NCBI RefSeq assembly: GCF_005887615.1
Contig: NZ_VANS01000001.1
Span: forward strand, 1,103,415 to 1,167,414
DNA length: 64,000 nt
Origin: Sulfitobacter sabulilitoris
GTDB lineage: Bacteria > Pseudomonadota > Alphaproteobacteria > Rhodobacterales > Rhodobacteraceae
Reading direction: 5' to 3'
Below the pieces are notes generated by a model that had not been told where the DNA came from, did no database searches, and was given only the letters and a program-made list of their open reading frames with translations. This document shows, one piece after another, positions 48,668 through 58,865 of this stretch. Position 1 is the stretch's first letter. Every line of letters begins with the position of its first letter. Made by a program: the position numbers and the translations under genes.

Positions 48668-50062
48668 TCAAAGATGGCGCGCCACCTCCGCCACGAAATC
48701 ATCGCCACGCTGCTCGAAATTGTCGTATTGGTCGAAACTTGCCGCCGCCGGCGCCAGCAGCACCACATCGCCGGGCTCCGCGTCCTCGACCGCGCGCGCC
48801 ACCGCCACCGCCATCGTGCCGCAGACCTCCGCCTCGACCTCCAACTGCAGGGCGAACCCCGCCGCCTCACGTCCGATGACATAGGCCTTGCGCACGCTGG
48901 CGGACAGATCGCCCAGGCCCGCCAGGCCACCGTCCTTCTCCAGCCCTCCGCAAATCCAGCGGATGTTGCGGAACGCGGCAAGCGCCTTGGCCGCGCTGTC
49001 CACGTTGGTGGCCTTGCTGTCGTTGACAAACCGCACGCCGCGCGCCTCGCCCACGGTCTGGCTGCGGTGCGGCAGACCCGCAAAGCTGTGGAACGCCGCC
49101 TCGATCCCTTTCGGCGCCAGACCCAGGCCACGGCACGCGGCATAGGCGGCACAGGCATTCTGGTGATTGTGCGCCCCCGGCAACCCCTCGATGCCGCGCA
49201 GGTCGATGGACCCGACCTGGCGCCCCTTGCGATACTCCGACAAGAACCCCTTGCGCGCAAAGACCTGCCAGCCCGGTCCGGTCAGCTTGCGGGTGACGGA
49301 CACACGGATCACGCGGTCGTCGCCGCGCCCCTCCGCCATCTGCCCGGCCAGAAACCGCCCCTCCGCCTCGTCCACTCCGATCACCGCCCGGTCGGGCCCG
49401 CCTTCGGCGAACAGCCGCCGCTTGGCCGCGAAATAGCCGCCCATGCCGGCGTGCCGATCCAGGTGATCGGGGCTCAGGTTGGTGAACACCGCCACATCGG
49501 GTGTCAGGCTGCGCGCCAGCTCCGTCTGGTAGCTCGACAACTCGAGCACCACCACCTCGCCGTCCTGCGGCGGCTCGATGTCCAGCACCCCGCGCCCGAT
49601 GTTGCCCGCAAGCTGGCTGGGCCGTCCCGCCGAAGTCAGGACATGATGGATCAACGCCGAGGTCGTGGATTTCCCGTTCGATCCGGTCACCGCGATCACC
49701 CGTGGCGGCGTGTCGAACGCGGCCCAGTCGCCGGTAGCGAAAGACTGGAAAAACAGGCCGATGTCGTTGTCCACCGGCACACCCGCCTCCAACGCGGCGG
49801 CAACGACCGTATTGGGCGCCGGATAAAGATGCGGGATCCCCGGGCTGACCACCAGGCGGGCGATCTCGTCGAAATCCTCGATCCGGCTCAGCGGACGGCA
49901 GGCTAAACCCTCCGCCTCGGCCCGCGCCCGCGCCGCCGGGTTGTCGTCCCAGCACAGCGGTGTCGCACCGCCCGCCGCCAGCGCCCGCGCCGCGCTCAGA
50001 CCCGAACGCCCGAGCCCCAGAACCGCCACAACCGCCCCCGCAAGGCCCTGAACTGGTATCAT
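48668..50062 (-). CDS. murD: UDP-N-acetylmuramoylalanine--D-glutamate ligase
   Basis: MurD adds D-glutamate to UDP-MurNAc-L-Ala. The 464-residue ligase starts [20 protein letters not shown]. It has the ATP P-loop GSNGKST near residue 123, [20 protein letters not shown] near 170 and [18 protein letters not shown] near 345. The ATG at 50062 is the first in the conserved region. It stands alone, flanked by two rightward genes (glsA upstream and the flavoprotein downstream), so it needs its own promoter in the 90 bases before 50153. Confidence 0.95.
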   Translation of the reverse strand: MIPVQGLAGAVVAVLGLGRSGLSAARALAAGGATPLCWDDNPAARARAEAEGLACRPLSRIEDFDEIARLVVSPGIPHLYPAPNTVVAAALEAGVPVDNDIGLFFQSFATGDWAAFDTPPRVIAVTGSNGKSTTSALIHHVLTSAGRPSQLAGNIGRGVLDIEPPQDGEVVVLELSSYQTELARSLTPDVAVFTNLSPDHLDRHAGMGGYFAAKRRLFAEGGPDRAVIGVDEAEGRFLAGQMAEGRGDDRVIRVSVTRKLTGPGWQVFARKGFLSEYRKGRQVGSIDLRGIEGLPGAHNHQNACAAYAACRGLGLAPKGIEAAFHSFAGLPHRSQTVGEARGVRFVNDSKATNVDSAAKALAAFRNIRWICGGLEKDGGLAGLGDLSASVRKAYVIGREAAGFALQLEVEAEVCGTMAVAVARAVEDAEPGDVVLLAPAAASFDQYDNFEQRGDDFVAEVARHL

Positions 50063-50152
50063 GCCATCGTTCCTGTTATCCGCACCACGTTTCGGGCATC
50101 CTGCCCCTGCTCCACAAACCACCGCGGCGCAGCAGACGCAAGAGAGGCGCCC

Positions 50153-51064
50153 ATGACAGACCTGCAATCCATCCTGACCCGGCTCAGCGACGACATGCAT
50201 TCGGATGGCGACTGGGGCGACGTTGCGGCCTATATCCCGGAACTCGCAGGGGTGGACCCCGCGCAGTTCGGCATTGCCGCCGTCCTCGCCGATGGCACCA
50301 CCTTCACCGCAGGCGATACCGATGTGCCGTTCTCGGCGCAAAGCATCACCAAGGTGTTCACGCTGGCAATCGCCCTCGGTCGCTCCGGCGATCAGTTGTG
50401 GACCCGCGTGGGCCGCGAACCCTCGGGCCGGGCCTTCAACTCCATCGTCCAGCTCGAGCAGGAACAGGGCCGCCCCCGCAACCCTTTCATCAACGCCGGC
50501 GCCATCGCGGTCACCGACGAAATCCTCGCCGGGCGCGCGCCCCGCGACACGCTGGCCGAAATCGTGCAGTTCATCCGCGCCGCCGCCGATGATCGCGACA
50601 TTCACATCAACGACGCCGTGGCGCGCTCCGAATTCGCGCATGGCCACCGCAACTTCGCGCTGGCGCATTTCATGGCCTCCTGCGGCAATCTGAAAAACAC
50701 GCCCGAACGGACGCTTGGCACCTATTTCCACCACTGCGCGATTGAAATGAGCGTACTGCAACTGGCCCGCGCCGGCCTCTTCCTCGTCGAGGCCGCCGAG
50801 GCGCCGCGGCTCATCTCCGCCGGACGGATGCGCCGCCTCAACGCGCTGATGATGACCTGCGGGCACTACGACGGCTCGGGCGATTTCGCCTACCGCGTGG
50901 GCCTGCCCGCCAAATCGGGCGTCGGCGGCGGCATCCTCGCGATCGTGCCCGGCCGGGCCAGCGTGGCGGTCTGGTCGCCGGGCCTCAACCGCTACGGCAA
51001 CTCCCTCAAGGGCACCGAGGCCATGGCCCGCCTTGCCCGCGAAATGGACTGGTCGGTGTTCTGA
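50153..51064 (+). CDS. glsA: Glutaminase
   Basis: The 303-residue enzyme hydrolyses glutamine to glutamate and ammonia. It belongs to the beta-lactamase-like glutaminase family: [15 protein letters not shown] near residue 62 holds the SxxK catalytic serine and lysine, [20 protein letters not shown] is near 95, and [20 protein letters not shown] near 258 is the conserved end block. The length is right for the family. It lies on the plus strand inside the dcw cluster, between mraY and murD, and may supply glutamate close to murD, which consumes D-glutamate; that link is inference. Confidence 0.95.
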   Translation: MTDLQSILTRLSDDMHSDGDWGDVAAYIPELAGVDPAQFGIAAVLADGTTFTAGDTDVPFSAQSITKVFTLAIALGRSGDQLWTRVGREPSGRAFNSIVQLEQEQGRPRNPFINAGAIAVTDEILAGRAPRDTLAEIVQFIRAAADDRDIHINDAVARSEFAHGHRNFALAHFMASCGNLKNTPERTLGTYFHHCAIEMSVLQLARAGLFLVEAAEAPRLISAGRMRRLNALMMTCGHYDGSGDFAYRVGLPAKSGVGGGILAIVPGRASVAVWSPGLNRYGNSLKGTEAMARLAREMDWSVF

Positions 51065-51076
51065 CCGCGTCCCGCC

Positions 51077-51123
51077 CTTCTTTGGGTCGGAAATACTCCG
51101 GGGGTATGGGGGCTGGCCCCCAT
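51077..51123. repeat. REP-like intergenic element, copy B
   Basis: CTTCTTTGGGTCGGAAATAC and TCCGGGGG lead into a hairpin with 8-bp arms ATGGGGGC (51106-51113) and GCCCCCAT (51116-51123). It is the closest match to copy A (9386-9445). It lies just after glsA and before the mraY stop, between convergent genes. Confidence 0.6.
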
Positions 51124-51152
51124 GCACGCCCGCCGCAGGCGCAGGCCCGGCC

Positions 51153-52235
51153 TCAGCGCACCTTCAGCGTCGCCAGCCCGATCATCGCCAGGATCAGCGA
51201 GATGATCCAGAACCGGATCACGATGGTCGGCTCCGCCCAGCCCTTCTTCTCGTAATGGTGATGAATGGGCGCCATCAGGAACACGCGCTTGCCGGTGCGC
51301 TTGAAATACAACACCTGGATGATCACGCTCAGCGCCTCGACCACGAACAATCCGCCCACGATCGCCAGCACCAGTTCGTGCTTGGTGGATACCGCGATCG
51401 CCCCCAGGGCCCCGCCCAGCGCCAGCGACCCGGTATCGCCCATGAACACCGCCGCCGGTGGCGCGTTGTACCACAAAAAGCCCAGCCCCCCGCCGAACAG
51501 CCCGGCGGAAAAGATCAGGATCTCGCCGGTGCCCGGCACGTAGTGCACATCCAGATACTCGGTGAAATCGACGCGGCCCACCGCATAGGCGATCACCCCC
51601 AGCGTTCCGGCGGCGATCATCACCGGCATGATCGCCAACCCGTCGAGCCCGTCGGTCAGGTTCACGGCGTTGGCCGATCCCACGATCACGATGATGGAAA
51701 ACGGAATGAACAGATACCCCAGGTTGATCAGGGTGTCCTTGAACACCGGCAGCGCCAACTGGTTCTGCAAGGCCTCGGGATGCGCCTGCGCCGCCAGGTA
51801 GGCCGCCACACCGGCGATCAGAAACCCCAGCAAAAGCCGCAGCTTGCCCGGCACCCCGGCCGAGGATTGCTTGCTGACCTTGGCGTAGTCGTCGGCAAAC
51901 CCGATGGCGGCAAAGGATACGGTGACGAACAGCACGATCCACACGAACGCATTGTCCAGCCGCGCCCAGAGCAGCGTCGACGTCAGCAACGCCCCCACGA
52001 TCAGCAGCCCGCCCATCGTCGGCGTGCCCGCCTTGGCGAAATGCCCCTCCGGGCCGTCGCCGCGAATGGGCTGACCCTTGCCCTGGCGGCGGCGCAGCAC
52101 CGAGATCAGCGGCTTGCCGAAGATGAACCCGAACACGAGCGCCGTCAGAAAAGCCCCCCCCGCGCGAAAGGTGATGTAGCGAAACAGATTAAAGACGTCG
52201 CCGCCATCCGACAGAAGGGTCAACCAGTAAAGCAT
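51153..52235 (-). CDS. mraY: Phospho-N-acetylmuramoyl-pentapeptide-transferase
   Basis: MraY transfers phospho-MurNAc-pentapeptide to undecaprenyl phosphate, forming lipid I. The 360-residue protein has about ten membrane helices. The MraY signature [20 protein letters not shown] is near residue 72, the catalytic aspartates are in [18 protein letters not shown] near 110, and [18 protein letters not shown] is near 190. It ends the mraZ-rsmH-ftsL-ftsI-murE-murF-mraY run and is 12 bases past the murF stop. Its stop faces glsA. Confidence 0.96.
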   Translation of the reverse strand: MLYWLTLLSDGGDVFNLFRYITFRAGGAFLTALVFGFIFGKPLISVLRRRQGKGQPIRGDGPEGHFAKAGTPTMGGLLIVGALLTSTLLWARLDNAFVWIVLFVTVSFAAIGFADDYAKVSKQSSAGVPGKLRLLLGFLIAGVAAYLAAQAHPEALQNQLALPVFKDTLINLGYLFIPFSIIVIVGSANAVNLTDGLDGLAIMPVMIAAGTLGVIAYAVGRVDFTEYLDVHYVPGTGEILIFSAGLFGGGLGFLWYNAPPAAVFMGDTGSLALGGALGAIAVSTKHELVLAIVGGLFVVEALSVIIQVLYFKRTGKRVFLMAPIHHHYEKKGWAEPTIVIRFWIISLILAMIGLATLKVR

Positions 52236-52247
52236 GTCGTGCAGTCC

Positions 52248-53696
52248 TTATGTCAGCGCGTCCGGATCGGTCGCGTCCGCGGCGGGATGGCCCATTTTGC
52301 GGATCGCGTCAACGATCCGTGCAAGACCCATCGACAATGACCCCTTGGCCAGCACCACGTCGCCACTGTCAAGCTTGTGGCGCAGGCCCTCGGCCATCTC
52401 GGCAGAGGTTTCGGTCCAGCTGCCGCGCTGGTGCTCGGGCAGGATATCGAACAGCGCCCGCATCAGCGGCCCGATGCAATGCACCACGTCCAGGGTTTTC
52501 GTCGCCTCCAGATGCGCCAGACCCGCATGCAGGGCCACCGCGTCCGGTCCCAGTTCCTTCATGTCACCCAGAAACGCGATGCGCCGGCCCTTGGACACGC
52601 GCCCGATGTCATGGGTGACCGCACTGCCCGCCAGCACCTCCAGCGCGGCGGCCATCGAGGTGGGATTGGCGTTATAGCTGTCGTCGATCAGCTCCAGCGT
52701 CAGATGCGTCTCGACGGGATCCAGCAGGATCGTCTCGCGCACGCCCCTGCCGGCATAGGGCGTCCAGCGGCCAAGGCTCGCGGCGGCCAGCGCCAGATCG
52801 GCGCCCAGCGCCTGCGCGGCGGCCAGCGCCCCCAGGCCGTTGAGGGCGAAATGCCGCCCCGGCGTGCCGATCTTGTAGAGCAGCGGCGCGCCCTGCGCCT
52901 CGGCCTGCACCACGGTCGTATCGCCCTGAACATCCGCCTTCAGCAGCTTGAAATCGAAACCATATTCTCCGAACCCGATATCGCGCACCCTGCAATCGAT
53001 GGCCTTGGCCGCCAGGATCGCCGCGGTTTCGACATCGTTATTGAGCACGGCAATCCCGCCCGGCTCCAAACCCTCGATGATCGACGCCTTTTCGACGGCG
53101 ATCTGGGCCACGTTCTCGAAGGCTTCGAGATGCGCGGCCGCCACCGTGGTGACCAGCACCACATTCGGCCGCGCCAGACGTGCCAGCGGCGCGATTTCGC
53201 CGGGGTGGTTCATGCCGATCTCGATCACCGCGAATTCGGTATCCGCGGGCATCCGCGCCAGTGTCAGCGGAACGCCCCAGTGGTTGTTGTAGCTGGCCAC
53301 GGAGGCATGCGCCCGCCCCTGATCCGACAGGATCGAAAGCAGCATTTCCTTGGTCGAGGTCTTGCCGACGCTGCCCGTCACGGCCACCACGCGCGCATCC
53401 GTCCTGCGGCGCCCCGCGCGGCCCAGATCCCGAAGCCCTTCGAGCACGTCATCGACGATCAGCAACGGCGCGTCCGCGGCCACGCCCTCGGGCACATGGG
53501 TCACCATCGCGGCCCCCGCCCCGGAGTTCAGCGCCCGCGCGACGAAATCATGCCCGTCGCGGGCCGCCGTCAGGGCAACGAAAAGATCGCCCGGCTGCAG
53601 GGTCCGCGTATCGATCGACACCCCGTCGCAGGACCAGTTTCCCTGCGCGCGGCCGCCGGTGGCTTTCGCGGCCTCCTCGCTCGTCCAAAGGCTCAT
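52248..53696 (-). CDS. murF: UDP-N-acetylmuramoyl-tripeptide--D-alanyl-D-alanine ligase
   Basis: MurF attaches D-Ala-D-Ala to the muramyl tripeptide. The 482-residue ligase begins MSLWTSEEAAKATGGRAQGN. The P-loop GSVGKTSTK is near residue 107, with the EIGMNHPGEIAPLARLARPN region near 162 and DDSYNANPTSMAAALEVLAG near 345. Its ATG overlaps the murE stop by four bases (ATGA). The length fits MurF. It follows murE and precedes mraY by 12 bases. Confidence 0.95.
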   Translation of the reverse strand: MSLWTSEEAAKATGGRAQGNWSCDGVSIDTRTLQPGDLFVALTAARDGHDFVARALNSGAGAAMVTHVPEGVAADAPLLIVDDVLEGLRDLGRAGRRRTDARVVAVTGSVGKTSTKEMLLSILSDQGRAHASVASYNNHWGVPLTLARMPADTEFAVIEIGMNHPGEIAPLARLARPNVVLVTTVAAAHLEAFENVAQIAVEKASIIEGLEPGGIAVLNNDVETAAILAAKAIDCRVRDIGFGEYGFDFKLLKADVQGDTTVVQAEAQGAPLLYKIGTPGRHFALNGLGALAAAQALGADLALAAASLGRWTPYAGRGVRETILLDPVETHLTLELIDDSYNANPTSMAAALEVLAGSAVTHDIGRVSKGRRIAFLGDMKELGPDAVALHAGLAHLEATKTLDVVHCIGPLMRALFDILPEHQRGSWTETSAEMAEGLRHKLDSGDVVLAKGSLSMGLARIVDAIRKMGHPAADATDPDALT

Positions 53697-55174
53697 GCCA
53701 GTCTCCCGTCCAGGGCCGCGACCGCAACGCTCGCCTGCTCCACATCGTCAAAGGGCAGAACGTCGTCGCCCACGGTCTGGCCGGTCTCGTGCCCCTTGCC
53801 CGCGATCAGCAGCGCATCCCCCGGCCCCAGCGCGTCGATACCGCGCAGGATCGCTTCGGCGCGGTCGCCCACTTCGAAAGCCCCCGGCGCCCCTTGCAGA
53901 ACGGCGGCGCGGATCGCTGCGGGGTCTTCGGAACGGGGGTTGTCGTCGGTCACGATGACGAGGTCGGCGTGATCCGCGGCCGCCTGTCCCATCAGCGGGC
54001 GCTTGGCCCGGTCGCGATCGCCGCCCGCGCCCACGATCGCCACCAGGCGACCCATCACATGCGGGCGCATCGCGGCCAGCGCGGTCGCGATGGCGTCGGG
54101 CGTATGGGCGTAATCGACGAACACCGCCGCGCCGTTGTCGCGGGTTGCGGCCAGTTGCATCCGGCCCCGCACAGTTTTCAGATGCACCAATGTCTCGAAC
54201 ACGCGCGCGGGCTCACCGCCGCAGGCGATCACCAGGCCCGCCGCCAGCATCACGTTATCTGCCTGAAACCCACCGATCAGGTTGAGCCGCGTCTGGTAAG
54301 TCTTGCCGCGATAGGAAAACCGCACGTCCTGCCCGGTCGCATCCATGCGCTGCGCATCGAGATGCAGATCGCCGCCATCGCGCCCAACGGTCAGCACCGC
54401 ACAGCCGCGCGCCTTGGCAATCGCGGCCATGTCGATGCCGCGCGGATCGTCGATATTGATCACCGCCACGCCGTCTTCGGGCAGGACCCGCGCGAACAGC
54501 CCCGCCTTGGCGTCGAAATAGGCGTCGAAACTGGCGTGGTAATCCAGATGGTCCTGCGTGAAATTGGTAAACCCCGCCGCGGTCAGCGTCACGCCATCCA
54601 GCCGCCGCTGGTCAAGCCCGTGGCTTGACGCCTCCATCGCGGCGTGGGTGATGCCTTCGGCAAAGGCCGCGGCCAGCGTACGGTGCAGGGTAATGGGCTC
54701 GGGCGTGGTATGCGCGAGCGGCGCGGTCCATGCCCCCTCGACCCCGGTGGTGCCGAGATTGACCGCCGGCAGGTCCATTTCCATCCAGATCTGGCGCACG
54801 AAGGTGCTGACCGAGGTCTTGCCGTTGGTGCCGGTGACGGCGACCATGGTCGCGGGCTGCGCGCCGAACCAGATCGCCGCCGTCCGCGCCAGCGCCTCGC
54901 GCGGGGCGTCGGTCACGACCAGCGCCGCATCTGACGCCGCGAGCGCCGCCGCCGCGATGCGCGCGCCGGCCGGATCGGTCAGAATCGCCGCGGCCCCCAT
55001 CTCGAGTGCGTATTGGATGAACGTCGCGCCATGCACCCGGCTGCCGGGCATGGCCGCGAACAGAAATCCGTTGCGGATCTGGCGGTTGTCCACGGCGATG
55101 CCGGTAATCCGGGGATTGGCCCCGGACCGCGCCGTGAGCCCGAGGGAGGATAGAGAAACGGCGCGCTCGCCCAT
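53693..55174 (-). CDS. murE: UDP-N-acetylmuramoyl-L-alanyl-D-glutamate--2,6-diaminopimelate ligase
   Basis: MurE adds meso-diaminopimelate to UDP-MurNAc-dipeptide. The 493-residue ligase starts MGERAVSLSSLGLTARSGAN, with the P-loop GTNGKTSVS near residue 114, EASSHGLDQRRLDGVTLTA near 183 and the DNPRSEDP motif near 407 that selects diaminopimelate over lysine. The next gene, murF, overlaps it by four bases, and ftsI ends 19 bases upstream. DAP selection fits the usual Gram-negative cell wall. Confidence 0.96.
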   Translation of the reverse strand: MGERAVSLSSLGLTARSGANPRITGIAVDNRQIRNGFLFAAMPGSRVHGATFIQYALEMGAAAILTDPAGARIAAAALAASDAALVVTDAPREALARTAAIWFGAQPATMVAVTGTNGKTSVSTFVRQIWMEMDLPAVNLGTTGVEGAWTAPLAHTTPEPITLHRTLAAAFAEGITHAAMEASSHGLDQRRLDGVTLTAAGFTNFTQDHLDYHASFDAYFDAKAGLFARVLPEDGVAVINIDDPRGIDMAAIAKARGCAVLTVGRDGGDLHLDAQRMDATGQDVRFSYRGKTYQTRLNLIGGFQADNVMLAAGLVIACGGEPARVFETLVHLKTVRGRMQLAATRDNGAAVFVDYAHTPDAIATALAAMRPHVMGRLVAIVGAGGDRDRAKRPLMGQAAADHADLVIVTDDNPRSEDPAAIRAAVLQGAPGAFEVGDRAEAILRGIDALGPGDALLIAGKGHETGQTVGDDVLPFDDVEQASVAVAALDGRLA

Positions 55175-55193
55175 AAACCTGTGCCTTTGCGGC

Positions 55194-56978
55194 TTAGTTG
55201 CTGGTGAGCGTTATACCTGACAGATCGACCGGTTCAACGGTTGGTCGCAATCCAAGAAGCGGTGCGACGCGACGGATCATTTCGGCGGCCACCGGAACGG
55301 CCGTCCAGCCCGCCGTGCGGCGCGGCTTGTCGCCCGAGGTCTCGACCGGTTCGTCCAGCGTCACGATCAGCACATAGCGCGGGTCGTTAGCCGGGAACAT
55401 CGCGGCAAAGGTCGCGATCACCTTGTCGGTGTAATAGCCCCCCTGTGGACGCGGCTTGTCTGCGGTTCCGGTCTTGCCGCCCACGGCATAGCCTTCGACC
55501 TCGCCAAAGCTGGCGGTGCCGCTGGTCACGACCTTGCGCAGCATCGCCCGCGCATCGCGTGCGGCCTCCTCCGACATCACGCGCGGGCCCATCCTCGGGC
55601 CCCTTTGCTTGAGGATCGTCGGTTCGACCTTGCGGCCGCCGTTGGCGATGGCCGAATACCCGGCCGCCAGGTGCATCGCGCTGCTCGACATGCCGTGCCC
55701 GTAGGAAATCGTCACGCTGCTCAGGTCGGTCCAGCGCGACGGCAGCAAGGGTTTTCCACCCGAGGCCTCGACGATCTCGAAGGGGGTCGCCTCGAAAAAG
55801 CCGAGGCTTTCGAGAAATGCCTTCTGCCGTTCGGCGCCGATCTGCAGCGCCAGCCGACCGGTGCCGCGGTTGGAGCTGTGCACGATCACATCCGCCACGC
55901 TGATCGTGCCATAGTTCTTGCCGCGGAATTCACCGATGGAATGGCCGCCGACGCGCATCGGTCCGGCGGTTTCGATCATCGTCTCGGCGTTGACCAGCCC
56001 CAGGTCGATCGCCTGCGCCGCCGTGAAGATCTTGAAGGTCGAGCCAAGCTCGTACACGCCCTGCACCGACCGGTTGAACAGTGGGCTGTCCGAGGCATCG
56101 CCCTTGGTCGCCGGGCGCGGCCGGTCGTTGGGATCAAAGCTGGGCAGGGACACGACGCTGACCACCTCGCCGGTATAGACATCCATCAGGATCGAGGTCG
56201 CGCCCTTGGCGTTCATCAGCTTCATGCCGCCGTACAGCACCCGCTCGGAGGCGGCCTGCACCGTCAGGTCAAGCGACAGCTCGAGCGGGGTATTGCCGTT
56301 GGCGGGATCGCGCAGGTAATCGTCGAAATACTTCTCGACACCCGCCACGCCGATCACTTCCGCCGCGCTGACCCCTTCCTTGCCATAGCTCGCGCCGCCC
56401 AGAACATGCGCCGCCAGCGTGCCGTTGGGGTATAGGCGCATGTCGCGCGGGCCGAACAGCAGGCCGGGATCGCCGATTTCATGCACCGCCTGCATCTGCT
56501 CGGGGCTGATCTTGCGCTTGATCCACAGGAACTTGCGTTTGCCGGTGAACCGCTTGAGCAGCGCCGCTTCGTCAAGATCGGTGAATATCCGCGCCAGTTC
56601 GCGCGCGGAATGCGCCGGGTCGATCATCGCGGGGGGCTGCGCATAAAGCGCGTGGGTCTCGAAATTCGTGGCCAGCAGACTGCCGTGGCGGTCCACGATA
56701 TCGGCGCGGCTGGCGCTGATGATGGACCCGGGCGCCTCGGCGCGCGGCTCCGACGGCTCCGACGTGGCCAAAAGGCCCATGCGGCCGCCCACCACCGCAA
56801 AGGCACAAAGGAAAAACACCCCCAGCACCAAAAGCCGCCCCTCGGCGCGCTGGCGCGACTGGTCGCGCATCTGTTCGTGCCGGATGCGGATGTTTTCACG
56901 CTCGATCGCTTCCGGGTTCTCGCCGCGCGACCGGGCATCGAGGATGCGCGCCAAGGGGCGCAGGGGCGTGCGGATCAT
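55194..56978 (-). CDS. ftsI: Peptidoglycan D,D-transpeptidase FtsI (PBP3)
   Basis: FtsI is the septal class B penicillin-binding protein. The 594-residue protein has an N-terminal membrane anchor near residues 48-67 (LLVLGVFFLCAFAVVGGRMG), a dimerisation domain, and the transpeptidase domain. There the catalytic serine is in YELGSTFKIF near residue 312, SSN is in IVHSSNRGTG near 365 and KTG is in VGGKTGTADKPRP near 501. I start at the ATG at 56978, which overlaps the ftsL stop by four bases; the longer frame to 57170 overlaps ftsL. Confidence 0.95.
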   Translation of the reverse strand: MIRTPLRPLARILDARSRGENPEAIERENIRIRHEQMRDQSRQRAEGRLLVLGVFFLCAFAVVGGRMGLLATSEPSEPRAEAPGSIISASRADIVDRHGSLLATNFETHALYAQPPAMIDPAHSARELARIFTDLDEAALLKRFTGKRKFLWIKRKISPEQMQAVHEIGDPGLLFGPRDMRLYPNGTLAAHVLGGASYGKEGVSAAEVIGVAGVEKYFDDYLRDPANGNTPLELSLDLTVQAASERVLYGGMKLMNAKGATSILMDVYTGEVVSVVSLPSFDPNDRPRPATKGDASDSPLFNRSVQGVYELGSTFKIFTAAQAIDLGLVNAETMIETAGPMRVGGHSIGEFRGKNYGTISVADVIVHSSNRGTGRLALQIGAERQKAFLESLGFFEATPFEIVEASGGKPLLPSRWTDLSSVTISYGHGMSSSAMHLAAGYSAIANGGRKVEPTILKQRGPRMGPRVMSEEAARDARAMLRKVVTSGTASFGEVEGYAVGGKTGTADKPRPQGGYYTDKVIATFAAMFPANDPRYVLIVTLDEPVETSGDKPRRTAGWTAVPVAAEMIRRVAPLLGLRPTVEPVDLSGITLTSN

Positions 56979-57331
56979 GGCTGATCCCCCGTGGCGGCGG
57001 TCATGTTGGACACATCGACCGGGTTCGTGATCGGCAGCAGCGGATCGGGCGGATAGGCGACCTCGTCCACGCGGCCGAACTGATCGGGGTGCAGCGGCAA
57101 AAGCCCAAGACGGTCGAAGTTCAACTCGGCCAGATCGCGCAGCCTGTCGGGCCGGTTCAGATACGCCCACTCGGCCCGCAGCACCGCCAGCCGCGCATGC
57201 GAGGCGCGGATCGTGCGGCGCAGTTCCTGCGTGTCCGACAGCGCCTTTTGCGTGGCATAGTTTTCGCGGTAGGCCCAGAAGGCCAGCCCGATGACCGACA
57301 GCGTTGTCAGGATGAACAGGATTGTCCGCAT
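56975..57331 (-). CDS. ftsL: Cell division protein FtsL
   Basis: The 118-residue bitopic protein has an N-terminal membrane helix (residues 3-20, TILFILTTLSVIGLAFWAYR), then a coiled-coil segment (ATQKALSDTQELRRTIRASH) and the conserved NRPDRLRDLAELNFDRLGL block typical of alphaproteobacterial FtsL. Its start is adjacent to the rsmH stop, and its stop overlaps the ftsI start (ATGA). FtsL works with FtsB and FtsQ to activate FtsWI. The position between rsmH and ftsI confirms the call. Confidence 0.92.
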   Translation of the reverse strand: MRTILFILTTLSVIGLAFWAYRENYATQKALSDTQELRRTIRASHARLAVLRAEWAYLNRPDRLRDLAELNFDRLGLLPLHPDQFGRVDEVAYPPDPLLPITNPVDVSNMTAATGDQP

Positions 57332-58321
57332 TCAGAAGTCTCCCTTGACCATCGGCATTCCGAGGCTTTTCGCATCCACGGCGCCCGCTGGCGCATCCGT
57401 CCGGATGCCGACCCGCAACTTGGCCGACCGCGCGCGCGGGTTCTCCGCCAGTTCCTGCGCATCCGGGCCGATAGCCTTGCGGGATTTCAGCGTGAAGCGG
57501 GGCGCGTCCTCCTCGATCTGGGGGGCAAAGCGGTTGGCCTTTCCGCCAGCGTTCGACCGCGCGGTCAGGAACCGCTTGACCATCCGGTCCTCGACCGAAT
57601 GAAAGGTCACGACCGCAAGCTTGCCGCCCGGTTTGAGCGCCCGTTCAGCCGCCATGAGCCCGCGGAACAATTCGCCGTATTCATCGTTCACCGCAATCCT
57701 GAGCGCCTGGAAGCTGCGCGTGGCGGGGTGCGACTGTCCGGGTTTCTGACGCGGCAGGCACCCCTCGACCAGATGCGCCAGTTGCAGCGTGGTGGTGATC
57801 GGCGCCTCGCTGCGGGCGCGCACGATGGCCTTCGCGATCCTGCGGCTGGCGCGTTCCTCGCCGTACTGGAACAGGATATTGGCGATCACCTCTTCCTCGG
57901 CCGTGTTCACGATGTCGGCGGCCGACGGGCCCTCCTGGCTCATCCGCATGTCCAGCGGGCCGTCCCGCATGAACGAAAACCCGCGCTCCGCCTGGTCGAG
58001 CTGCATCGAGGACACGCCCAGATCCAGCACGACGCCATCCAGATCGGTGGCGTAATCGTCCATCTTTGAAAACACGCCCTGCTGCATCACGATCCGGTCG
58101 CCGTATCGGTCGGACCACGATCTGGCCATTTCAAAGGCCACCGGGTCACGGTCCACCGCGATCACGCGCGCGGCGCCGGCCTCCAGCAATCCGCGGGTAT
58201 AGCCGCCCGCGCCGAACGTGCCGTCCAGCCATGTTCCCGTGACCGGTGCCACCGCCGCCAGAAGCGGGCGCAGCAGGACAGGAACATGAGGGGCGGAGGA
58301 CGCGGAGGAAGGAGCCGCCAT
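57332..58321 (-). CDS. rsmH: 16S rRNA (cytosine(1402)-N(4))-methyltransferase RsmH
   Basis: RsmH (MraW) N4-methylates C1402 of 16S rRNA using S-adenosylmethionine. The 329-residue protein starts [20 protein letters not shown] at 58321, 4 bases past the mraZ stop. SAM-binding motifs are [20 protein letters not shown] near residue 42 and [20 protein letters not shown] near 93. The closing block [20 protein letters not shown] is near 245. The longer upstream frame inside mraZ is a shadow. It is the second gene of the dcw unit. Confidence 0.96.
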   Translation of the reverse strand: MAAPSSASSAPHVPVLLRPLLAAVAPVTGTWLDGTFGAGGYTRGLLEAGAARVIAVDRDPVAFEMARSWSDRYGDRIVMQQGVFSKMDDYATDLDGVVLDLGVSSMQLDQAERGFSFMRDGPLDMRMSQEGPSAADIVNTAEEEVIANILFQYGEERASRRIAKAIVRARSEAPITTTLQLAHLVEGCLPRQKPGQSHPATRSFQALRIAVNDEYGELFRGLMAAERALKPGGKLAVVTFHSVEDRMVKRFLTARSNAGGKANRFAPQIEEDAPRFTLKSRKAIGPDAQELAENPRARSAKLRVGIRTDAPAGAVDAKSLGMPMVKGDF

Positions 58322-58325
58322 ATCG

Positions 58326-58829
58326 TCAGGCCCCCGGCGCGCCATCCAGGAATTCCAGCGGATCGAAATTCTCCGGAAGGTCGTCCAGCCAGTCTTCGGT
58401 GCGGGCCAGTTCCTCGGCCTCGTAAGTCTCGGGCTTCCATATCTGGAAGGTATCGCCGGCGGCAATGAAGAACGCCTCGCCGTCGAGCTCGATCTTGTTG
58501 CGCAGCTTGGCGGGCAGCACCAGGCGGCCCGTGTCATCGATCGAGGTCGGAAAGCTTTGACCGTGAAACAGCCGTTGCAGCATCTTGCGCTGCATCGATC
58601 CGCGCGGCAGCGCGTCGATCTTGGCATCGACCTCCTCAATGGCCTCCATCGTGTAACATTCGAGGAAATTCCGGCGGTGATCGCCATAGACGATGACCAG
58701 TTCCGGCGGGTTGCCCGGGGTCCAGTTGGGGTCGGCGGCCTCGATCACACGGCGAAAGAAGGCCGGGATGGACACCCGCCCCTTGCTGTCGACCTTATGT
58801 TGGCCTTCGCCTCTGAACCTACGGCTCAC
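58326..58829 (-). CDS. mraZ: Transcriptional regulator MraZ
   Basis: MraZ is the conserved first gene of the dcw cluster and a DNA-binding repressor or activator of its own operon in several bacteria. The 167-residue protein holds two SpoVT/AbrB-like halves: [20 protein letters not shown] near residue 14, and [20 protein letters not shown] near residue 95. I start at a GTG (58829; [20 protein letters not shown]), which matches the usual family N-terminus and length; the open frame to 58895 would run into the leader hairpin. GGCAGGG lies 9 bases upstream. Confidence 0.92.
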   Translation of the reverse strand: MSRRFRGEGQHKVDSKGRVSIPAFFRRVIEAADPNWTPGNPPELVIVYGDHRRNFLECYTMEAIEEVDAKIDALPRGSMQRKMLQRLFHGQSFPTSIDDTGRLVLPAKLRNKIELDGEAFFIAAGDTFQIWKPETYEAEELARTEDWLDDLPENFDPLEFLDGAPGA

Positions 58830-58865
58830 TTTGTCGTACCCTGCCTGCGCTGTCGCGCCCCTTGA

